A stretch of DNA of 64,000 bases from NCBI GenBank assembly GCA_963732155.1, contig CAVSYB010000007.1:356260-420259 (forward strand), in the 5' to 3' direction. Below are positions 44,597-50,872 of the stretch, piece by piece. The notes below the pieces were generated by a model. That model was not told where the DNA came from. It did not search any database and was given only the letters and a program-made list of their open reading frames with translations. Position numbers and translations under genes: made by a program. Position 1 is the first letter of the stretch; the number at the start of each line of letters is the position of its first letter. The DNA comes from Roseiarcus sp963732155 (GTDB lineage Bacteria; Pseudomonadota; Alphaproteobacteria; Rhizobiales; Beijerinckiaceae).

Positions 44597-45325
44597 ATGT
44601 CCGGCGAGTCGATCTTCGACCTCATTGAGCGCATTTGCAAAGCAGAACGGCTCGCCCAGGGACATGAGGTCCTGCGCACGGCGCTGGCGGACTATGGTCT
44701 TGAACATGTGGCGTATGCGGCGATCAACCTGCCGGCCGCCGCGCATGATCGCCCGCTGATCGCCGTGACCTATGCCGCCGAATGGCAGAAACACTACTTG
44801 CAGGCCGGCTATGTCAACCTGGATCCTATCGTCCGGGCGGGTATGGGCGGGATTCTGCCCGTCGATTGGGAGACCATCGATCGGTCGGATCCGCTGATCG
44901 TTCGCTTCTTCGGCGAAGCGCAGGAATTCAAGATCAGCCAAAAGGGCCTTTCGTTTCCCGTCCGCGGCCGGCACGGAGAATTCGCCTTGTTCAGCGTGAC
45001 CAGCGCTCATTCCGACGCGGATTGGCGCAAGCTCAAAACAAACTACATGCGCGATTTCATGATGCTCGCTTATTATTTCCATTCATGGGCGATGAAGGCC
45101 GAAGGTCTTGACGACAACGAGGCGGGCGCCCGGCTCTCGATGCGCGAAAAGGATTGCCTGCGCTGGCGCGCGATGGGCAAGTCGGACTGGGAAATCAGCC
45201 AGATTCTCGCCATTAGCGAGCGGACGGTCAAGTTCCACCTTGAATGCGCGCGCGCGAAGCTTGGAGCGACCAACACGCTTCACGCCGTCGCCAGGGCGAT
45301 GAGTCAGGGCCTGGTGGCGTGTTGA
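44597..45325 (+). CDS. LuxR-type quorum-sensing transcriptional regulator
   Basis: A 242-residue regulator. The N-terminal autoinducer-binding domain (about 10-165) has the invariant acyl-homoserine-lactone contacts at family positions: Trp63, Tyr67, Asp76, Trp91 and Gly117 (AEWQKHYLQAGYVNLDP, PVDW, KGLSFP). The C-terminal LuxR/FixJ helix-turn-helix (about 178-240) has LSMREKDCLRWRAMGKSDWE and ISERTVKFHLECARAKLGA. It is therefore a true ligand-binding LuxR rather than a solo HTH protein, and is probably cognate to the LuxI encoded just upstream. Start ATG 44597. Confidence 0.94.
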   Translation: MSGESIFDLIERICKAERLAQGHEVLRTALADYGLEHVAYAAINLPAAAHDRPLIAVTYAAEWQKHYLQAGYVNLDPIVRAGMGGILPVDWETIDRSDPLIVRFFGEAQEFKISQKGLSFPVRGRHGEFALFSVTSAHSDADWRKLKTNYMRDFMMLAYYFHSWAMKAEGLDDNEAGARLSMREKDCLRWRAMGKSDWEISQILAISERTVKFHLECARAKLGATNTLHAVARAMSQGLVAC

Positions 45326-45562
45326 CGGCGGCGGGCGACCCTCGCGACGCGCCGCCGTCCCGGCCTCTGCTCAGGTCGCGGCAGAACTGGACAAGGAGCG
45401 GACAGGGTCTTGCGCTTGGCGGCGCGCCGGCGAAAATAGTCCGATCACATCATCGACCGGCTCGGTTGATCGACGAACCTCGCCTCGGCGCAAGACGCGT
45501 CTTGACAATTCCAGGCCAGGACGCGCCTGCGCCCGAAGCAACAGTCCAATAGCACTCTGAAG

Positions 45563-45577
45563 GGACCTGCACGGTCC
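45563..45577. promoter_or_regulatory. short inverted repeat before the small gene at 45594
   Basis: Arms GGACC (45563-45567) and GGTCC (45573-45577) flank TGCAC; the core ACCTGCAC shares bases with lux-box half-sites. It sits 17 bases before the ATG. It may be an operator or a leader hairpin; the arms are only 5 bases. Confidence 0.25.
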
Positions 45578-45593
45578 GGCGTAAGGGCAGTTG

Positions 45594-45797
45594 ATGAACG
45601 ATCCGCTTGTCGATCCAGTCATAGAAGCGGCGATGGCGTTCAGCGACTCGATCGCCAAGGCTCATCTGCGGCAAGGCGGGGATCTGAACGACCTTTTCGC
45701 GGCGTTTGTTGGAATCGTCGTCCAGGAGGACGAGGCGCTGGGCCTTTATTGCCTCGAAAAACTCGACGACTGGAGAACGATGCTGTTGTCCGGCTGA
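45594..45797 (+). CDS. small acidic hypothetical protein in the quorum-sensing locus
   Basis: A 67-residue acidic, mostly helical protein: MNDPLVDPVIEAAMAFSDSI and later LFAAFVGIVVQEDEALGLYC. No signal peptide or recognised domain. It lies 268 bases after luxR on the same strand and converges on the FeeM-like gene. Composition, codon pattern and an ATG at 45594 support a real gene, but no family is known to me. A role in signalling is suggested by position only. Confidence 0.5.
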   Translation: MNDPLVDPVIEAAMAFSDSIAKAHLRQGGDLNDLFAAFVGIVVQEDEALGLYCLEKLDDWRTMLLSG

Positions 45798-45896
45798 CCG
45801 CTCGGATGACCCGGGCCACGGAGGCGCCGCCGCGCGGAATTCGACGGTCGCCGCCCGGTCGGCCGACGGATTCTCCGCGTTTGTTTTGGCGGTTCG

Positions 45897-46640
45897 CTAT
45901 CCGGACGCCCGCGGCGTGTGAAGCCGGGCGTCGGAATGGCCGGGCAGATGCCTCCGACGCTCGGCCAGGCGCCCGAACAGCGCGTTGCGCTCGGAGGGCG
46001 TCGAGCGGAAGAAGGGATAGCGCGCCTCGATGCGCTCCCTGGCGGCGCCAAAGTCGAGGCCCATGCAGACGACCTTGTGGCTGAACTCCGCATAGTCGCG
46101 CGGCGCACACCACGGCCGGTAGCCAAGGGCGAATCGATAAAAAGCCTGACGTTGCTCGATGACGGTCATCAGCAGAAAATCGGCGTCGAAATGTTCAGCC
46201 GCGAGCCACGCCGGGCGCAACGCGACATAGGGGAGTTCCGGATACCTTCTGGCGAACTCGACCTGCGCCGCCAGGCGCGTCAGTTCGACAATCGCCTGCC
46301 CCGACCGAAGATGAGGCGTGATCACATCGGAAAAGGCGCCGAGCGAGGGAAGCGCGTCCTTCTCATCGGCGGCGACGTGCAGCCTGAGGGTGCTCGCCAA
46401 CTCGCCGTCGATGAAGGTCATCGTGACCCAGGCGTTGGGAGCGTCGTCCAAGCCTTTGTCATGAAGTCGCCCGTTGGCGCGAGGCTCGACGAGCCTCTGC
46501 CGGAAGTCGGCTTCATTGCAAATCCGGGCGACCGCCTCCTTTTCCGTTCGCGTTTCCGCGCAACGGTGCTCGACCCTCTCGAGCAATTGGAGAATCCGAT
46601 CGGAGAATCGCAGGCTCATCTTCGCGACGCCGTACTGCAT
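45897..46640 (-). CDS. N-acyl amino acid synthase FeeM-like protein (GNAT/LuxI-like fold)
   Basis: A 247-residue protein that resembles the catalytic core of N-acyl amino acid synthases (FeeM). These use acyl-ACP to acylate an amino acid and share the fold of LuxI. The alignment to LuxI-type landmarks is visible: DGELASTLRLHV (compare GGLRLL) and QAIVELTRLA (compare the Glu-Arg of ESSRF). The FeeM-family stretches SLGAFSDVITPHLRSG, RRYPELPYVALR, AAEHFDADF, YRFALGYRPWCAPRDY, VCMGLDF and RYPFFRSTPSERNALF follow. It lies on the strand opposite to luxI/luxR. Start ATG 46640. The product is probably a long-chain N-acyl amino acid; this is inference from family. Confidence 0.75.
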   Translation of the reverse strand: MQYGVAKMSLRFSDRILQLLERVEHRCAETRTEKEAVARICNEADFRQRLVEPRANGRLHDKGLDDAPNAWVTMTFIDGELASTLRLHVAADEKDALPSLGAFSDVITPHLRSGQAIVELTRLAAQVEFARRYPELPYVALRPAWLAAEHFDADFLLMTVIEQRQAFYRFALGYRPWCAPRDYAEFSHKVVCMGLDFGAARERIEARYPFFRSTPSERNALFGRLAERRRHLPGHSDARLHTPRASG

Positions 46641-47049
46641 GAGAAAAACCTCACTCAGTCTTCATCGATGGGTAAGGTTAAGGTTGGGTAAAAGAGCCAT
46701 GGCCGCAACTGTTCGAACGAACAGCTGTCGCCGCCGGGGGTCGAGCCGCCGTGCGGGACAGGCGAAGCGTCGTCGCCGCGCCTCGCGCCTTGCGCCGGCC
46801 CTCATCGGGCGCTCCGCGCCACGTTGTCCCCGCATTGCGGGAGAAGGGGAGCGCTCACGCGGCCTTCGATTTTGGTCGACCGCTCGAGGGCCGATTTGAC
46901 ATCCCCCGCCCCCTCCCCTATCTCGTCGCGAAACTTCGTCAGGTTCATCCTCGTCGATCAACCGACCCGCCTTGGAGGCTGGCGGTCCCCGTCCGGCAGC
47001 GCGTCGCGCCCCCGGGCGCGATTGTCGTTGGATCGTTCAGGAGCGGCCC
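46641..47049. other. 409-base gene-free region between the FeeM-like gene and ffh
   Basis: No coding signal is seen. It must hold the minus-strand promoter for the FeeM-like gene and the plus-strand promoter for ffh. Short direct repeats of AAGGTT occur at 46674-46686, and a palindromic dispersed element starts at 46799 (listed separately). Confidence 0.6.
46799..46850. repeat. dispersed palindromic intergenic element, copy 1
   Basis: It starts CCCTCATC and contains the stem-loop core with TCCCCGCATTGCGGGAGAAG. It shares the design of the element at 48654-48707: an outer CCCTCATC arm and an inner GCGGGAGAAGG stem. The closing outer arm is degenerate. Elements of this kind are common between genes in Rhizobiales. 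Confidence 0.6.
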
Positions 47050-48648
47050 ATGTTCGAGAGCCTTTCCGAAAAGCTCTCCGGCATATTCGACAGGCTCACC
47101 GGCCGCGGCGCCCTCTCCGAGGAGGACGTCAACGCCGCGATGCGCGAAGTGCGCCGCGCGCTGCTCGAAGCGGATGTCGCGCTCGAAGTCGTGCGCTCGT
47201 TCATCGATCGCGCGCGATCCAAGGCGGTCGGCGCGACGGTGCTGAAATCGGTCACCCCCGGCCAGATGGTCGTGAAGATCGTCCATGACGCGCTGGTCGA
47301 GACGCTCGGCGGCGAGACGCAGGCGATCGACCTCAACGCGCCGGCCCCGGTCGCGATCATGATGGTGGGATTGCAGGGCGCCGGCAAGACCACCACCACC
47401 GCCAAGATCGCCAAGCGCCTCAATGAGCGCGCCAGGCGCAAGGTGCTGATGGCCTCGCTCGACGTGAAGCGGCCTGCCGCGCAGGAGCAGCTTGCGGTGT
47501 TGGGCCGACAGATCGGCGTCGACACGCTGCCCGTCGTGCCGGGACAAGGCCCGGTCGAGATCGCGCGGCGCGCCGAGACGGTGGCGCGGCTGCAGGGCTA
47601 TGACGTCGTGCTGCTCGACACGGCGGGGCGCACCCATATCGACGAACCCCTGATGGCCGAAATGACCGAGATCAGGGACGCGGCGAGGCCGCACGAAATC
47701 CTGCTCGTCGCCGACGCCCTGACCGGCCAGGACGCCGTCAACCTCGCCAGGAATTTCAACGATCGCGTCGGCGTGACCGGCATCGTGCTGACCCGCGCCG
47801 ACGGCGACGGGCGCGGCGGCGCGGCTCTATCGATGCGCGCGGTCACCGGCAAGCCGATCAAGCTGCTCGGCGTCGGCGAAAAGATGGACGCGCTGGAGGA
47901 TTTCCATCCCCAGCGCCTCGCCGACCGCATCCTCGGCATGGGCGACATCGTCAGCCTCGTCGAGAAGGCGGCGCAGAATATCGACGCCGCGCAGGCCGCC
48001 AAAATGGCCGAGCGGATGCGCAAGGGCGTGTTCGACCTCAACGACCTTTCCGAGCAACTCGCGCAGATCGAAAATATCGGCGGCATGGGCGGCATCATGA
48101 GCATGCTGCCGGGCATGGCCAAGATCAAGGAACAGGTCGCCGCCGCTCATCTCGACAACAAGGTGATCGGCCGCCAGCGCGCGATCATCTCCTCGATGAC
48201 GCCCAGGGAGCGGCGCAATCCCGACATCCTGAAAGCGTCGCGCAAGAAACGCATCGCCGCAGGCGCCGGCGTCAATGTCGAGGCGGTCAACCGCCTGCTG
48301 AAACAGCATCGTCAGATGGCCGACATGATGAAGGCGATGGGAGCGGCGGGAAAGCGCGGTCCGTTGGCGCAACTTGGCCAGATGTTCGGCATGGGCGGCG
48401 GCATGCCGCAGCCGACGCCCGAACAACTGGAGGCTTTTCAAAAGCAAATGGGCGGCGCCCCGCCCGGCGCCAAAGGCGGCGGCTTTCCCGACGCGCCGTC
48501 GCCCGGCGTCTTCAATGCGCCGCCGCCGTTCCCGGGCCTGGCGGGCCTCGGCGCGCCGAAGCTTCCAGGCCTTGGCGCGCCGCGGCTGCCCGGTCTCGGC
48601 GGCGGCGCGCCGGGCGGATTCAATCCGTTCGGAGCAAAGAAGAAGTAA
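47050..48648 (+). CDS. ffh: signal recognition particle protein Ffh
   Basis: A 532-residue SRP54 GTPase. N domain about 1-85, G domain about 90-300 (P-loop GLQGAGKTTTTAK, DTAGRTHID, TRADGDGRGG), and a Met-rich M domain about 325-450 that binds 4.5S RNA and signal peptides (GMGGIMSMLPGM, SMTPRERRNPDILKASRKKR). A Gly/Pro/Leu-rich tail of about 80 residues has a repeat KLPGLGAPRLPGLGGG. The tail is longer than in E. coli. ATG at 47050 gives the family start (MFESLSEKLSGIF). It heads the ffh-rpsP-rimM-trmD run. Confidence 0.96.
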   Translation: MFESLSEKLSGIFDRLTGRGALSEEDVNAAMREVRRALLEADVALEVVRSFIDRARSKAVGATVLKSVTPGQMVVKIVHDALVETLGGETQAIDLNAPAPVAIMMVGLQGAGKTTTTAKIAKRLNERARRKVLMASLDVKRPAAQEQLAVLGRQIGVDTLPVVPGQGPVEIARRAETVARLQGYDVVLLDTAGRTHIDEPLMAEMTEIRDAARPHEILLVADALTGQDAVNLARNFNDRVGVTGIVLTRADGDGRGGAALSMRAVTGKPIKLLGVGEKMDALEDFHPQRLADRILGMGDIVSLVEKAAQNIDAAQAAKMAERMRKGVFDLNDLSEQLAQIENIGGMGGIMSMLPGMAKIKEQVAAAHLDNKVIGRQRAIISSMTPRERRNPDILKASRKKRIAAGAGVNVEAVNRLLKQHRQMADMMKAMGAAGKRGPLAQLGQMFGMGGGMPQPTPEQLEAFQKQMGGAPPGAKGGGFPDAPSPGVFNAPPPFPGLAGLGAPKLPGLGAPRLPGLGGGAPGGFNPFGAKKK

Positions 48649-48653
48649 AAAGG

Positions 48654-48707
48654 CCCTCATCCGGTCCGCTGCGTTCTCCTGCCAGCGGGAGAAGGTCGGG
48701 GATGAGG
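48654..48707. repeat. dispersed palindromic intergenic element, copy 2
   Basis: Outer arms CCTCATCC (48655-48662) and GGATGAGG (48700-48707). An inner stem TTCTCC (48674-48679) pairs with GGAGAA (48688-48693). It follows the ffh stop by 6 bases and could act as a transcription attenuator or terminator as well as a mobile-type repeat. Confidence 0.75.
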
Positions 48708-48753
48708 AGAGGAATTCAATCGAATGTCTGAACAGAAACGAAGGAATGAAAGC

Positions 48754-49113
48754 ATGTCTCTGAAAATTCGTCTCTCGCGCGGCGGCGCCAAGAAGCGGCC
48801 GTTCTATCGCATCGTGGTCGCCGACGCGCGCATGCCGCGCGACGGCCGCTTCGTCGAGAAGATCGGCACGTTCGATCCGGTCAAGGCCAAGGACGACGCG
48901 ACCCGCCTTGTCCTCGATGTCGAAAAAGCCAAGGCCTGGATCGCCAAGGGCGCCCAGGCGACCGACCGCGTGATGCGCCTGCTGGACGGGCTCGGCGTCG
49001 CCAAGCGCGCGGCGCAGAACAATCCGAAAAAGGCCTTGCCCAGAAAGAAGGCGCAGGAGCGTAGCGCCGCGGCGGCCGCCGCCGCGGAGAAAACCGCCGC
49101 CGCTGCGGCGTAA
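48754..49113 (+). CDS. rpsP: 30S ribosomal protein S16
   Basis: A 119-residue S16. It starts MSLKIRLSRGGAKKRPFYRI and has ADARMPRDGRFVEKIGTFDP, the conserved core. The C-terminal tail is Lys/Ala-rich (AAAAAAAEKTAAAAA), as often in this order. AAGGAA lies 8-13 bases before ATG 48754. It lies between ffh and rimM, the normal order. Confidence 0.97.
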   Translation: MSLKIRLSRGGAKKRPFYRIVVADARMPRDGRFVEKIGTFDPVKAKDDATRLVLDVEKAKAWIAKGAQATDRVMRLLDGLGVAKRAAQNNPKKALPRKKAQERSAAAAAAAEKTAAAAA

Positions 49114-49153
49114 GCCCTCCCGTCTCCTGCTCGACGGGAGAAGGAGGGAGGGC
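49114..49153. repeat. nested palindrome between rpsP and rimM (dispersed element, copy 3)
   Basis: Arms CTCCCGTC (49117-49124) and GACGGGAG (49133-49140), with an alternative outer pairing GCCCTCCC (49114-49121) and GGGAGGGC (49146-49153). It begins on the base after the rpsP stop and shares the CGGGAGAAGG core with the elements at 46799 and 48654. It may attenuate transcription into rimM. Confidence 0.65.
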
Positions 49154-49167
49154 GAGGACTTGAATCC

Positions 49168-49707
49168 TTGGCTGCTGCGAGCCGCCTCATCCCCCTGGGC
49201 GTTTTCGGCGCGCCGCACGGCGTGCGCGGCGAATTGCGCGTGAAGTCCTATACGCGCGACCCCGCCGCGATCGGCCGCTACGGGGATCTCACGGACAAGG
49301 CCGGCGCGCGAACCTTCAAGATCGCCGCCCTGCGCCCTCTCAGGGACGATATGCTCGTCGTGCGGCTCGCCGGCGTCGGGAGCCGCCTGGACGCCGAAAA
49401 GCTCGCCGGCGTCGAACTTTTCGTGGCCCGCGAGCAGTTGCCGGCGCCGTCGGACGAGGAATTCTATCACGACGATCTCATCGGCCTCGAAGCCGTTACG
49501 CGCGTGGGCGAGACGCTCGGACGCGTCGTCGCGTTGCACAATTTCGGCGCCGGCGACATTCTCGAAATCGCGCCGGCGGCGGGCGGGGAAACCTTGATGC
49601 TGCCTTTCAGCAAAGCCGTCGCCGTCGAGATCGACCTCGGCAAGCGCCGCATCGTCATCGTCCCGCCCGATGAAATCGATGGCGAAGGCCGGAACAGCGG
49701 GGCGTGA
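49168..49707 (+). CDS. rimM: ribosome maturation factor RimM
   Basis: A 179-residue factor for 30S (3' domain) maturation that binds S19. The N-terminal RimM domain has IPLGVFGAPHGVRGELRVKS and the PRC-barrel half has EEFYHDDLIGLEAV and MLPFSKAVAVEIDL. It begins at TTG 49168 with GAGGA 9-14 bases upstream; no ATG lies before the conserved N-terminus. Its stop overlaps the trmD start. Confidence 0.93.
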   Translation: MAAASRLIPLGVFGAPHGVRGELRVKSYTRDPAAIGRYGDLTDKAGARTFKIAALRPLRDDMLVVRLAGVGSRLDAEKLAGVELFVAREQLPAPSDEEFYHDDLIGLEAVTRVGETLGRVVALHNFGAGDILEIAPAAGGETLMLPFSKAVAVEIDLGKRRIVIVPPDEIDGEGRNSGA

Positions 49708-50416
49708 TGTTCGCGGCGACAATTCTGACCTTGTTCCCGCCGATGTTTCCGGGCCCGCTCGGCCTGTCGCTGGCCGGCGAGGCGCTGGCGCGAGGCCTCT
49801 GGTCGTGCGAGACCGCCGATATTCGCGCCCATGGGCTTGGCCGGCATCGCGCCGTCGACGATACGCCGGCGGGCGGCGGCCCCGGCATGGTGATGCGCGC
49901 CGACGTGCTGGCGGCGAGCCTCGACGCCGCGCTCGGGGCCGCGGACCCGCGCCCGCGGCTGCTGATGAGCCCGCGAGGCGCCCGTTCACGCAAGCGCTGG
50001 CGCGCCGATGGGCGGCGGGGCCGGGCCTGGTATTGATCTGCGCGCGGTTCGAGGGGGTCGACGAACGGTTGGTCGAGGCGCGCGATCTGATCGAGGTCTC
50101 CGTCGGCGATTACATCCTGTCGGGCGGCGAAATCGCCGCGCTCGCCGTGCTCGACGCCTGCGTCCGGCTCATTCCGGGCGTGATGGGCAAAGCCGAATCG
50201 GCGGCGCAAGAGAGTTTCGAGGCCGGCCTGCTCGAATACCCCCAATATACGCGTCCGCGCGAATGGGAGGGGCGCGCGATCCCCGACATCCTGATGTCCG
50301 GCGATCATGCGCGCATCGAGAAATGGCGGCGCGAGCAGGCGCTGCGGCTTACCCGCGAACGGCGGCCGGATCTCGCTCCCGGACGCGAACTGAATCTCGC
50401 TTCCGACGAGACCTGA
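49704..50416 (+). pseudogene. trmD: tRNA (guanine37-N1)-methyltransferase TrmD, frameshifted
   Basis: TrmD methylates G37 next to the anticodon and is essential in most bacteria. The N-terminal half reads in one frame from GTG 49704/ATG 49707 (ILTLFPPMFPGPLGLSLAG, DDTPAGGGPGMVMRADVL, LLMSPRGA). The C-terminal half reads in the -1 frame (PFTQALARRWAAGPGLVLIC, ARFEGVDERLVEARDLIEVS, VGDYILSGGEIAALAVLDA). The shift lies near 49976-49984, where GGCGCCCG replaces what would be GGC-CGC-CCG: one C appears to be missing. Both halves are otherwise intact and conserved. Sequence error is likelier than loss of an essential gene. Confidence 0.85.
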
Positions 50417-50418
50417 GA

Positions 50419-50872
50419 CTACATCCCATAACCGCGCGCCATCGCCGCGGCGGCCAGCGGTATCGCAAGGAAGAAGGCGGCTTCCGCCCGAGATAGGCGC
50501 GCACCCGCGCGATCGTTTCGAGACGCGGGGCGGAAAGCGGCGTTGGCGCGCAATTGGCGGCCCCAGGCAAGATAGCGGATCGTCGGCGGAATGGACAACA
50601 GGCCGACGATGAGGAACAGCGCCATCTTGGTCCAGAAAAAATGATTGACGAGATAATAGTCGTAACCCTTTGCGCCCTAGATGACGCGGGCGACGCCGAC
50701 GATGACCACGACTGCCGCCAGACAAGCCGTAGGCGGTGTCGATCCTGGCGAGCCGCGCGATCGCCTTGGCGTCGACGTCGATCGAAAGAATGGCAATTTC
50801 GGCGGCAAGCGTGGCGGCGAGCGTGAAAATGGCGAGATGATGCAGGCTGGCGAGAGCCCAATCGGTCAACAT
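50419..50872 (-). pseudogene. decayed DUF2214-family membrane protein gene
   Basis: From ATG 50872 the frame encodes a normal DUF2214 N-terminus (MLTDWALASLHHLAIFTLAA, then ARLARIDTAYGL). Near 50705 one extra base shifts it. The continuing frame LAAVVVIVGVARVI meets TAG (50688-50686) where Trp is expected, then resumes with GAKGYDYYLVNHFFWTKMA and LFLIVGLLSIPPTIRYLAWG. Two further, compensating shifts lie near 50530 and 50487, before the normal end FFLAIPLAAAAMARGYGM at stop 50419. At least three indels and one nonsense change suggest a pseudogene, unless the local sequence is poor. It converges on trmD two bases away. Confidence 0.75.

Noticed and set aside
45502..45530. TTGACA at 45502-45507 as a promoter for the small gene at 45594
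   Set aside because: No acceptable -10 box lies at 16-18 bases; the downstream sequence is GC-rich.
46671..46692. Telomere-like AAGGTT repeats upstream of the FeeM-like gene
   Set aside because: Only two to three imperfect copies over 20 bases; too short to be more than chance or part of a promoter.
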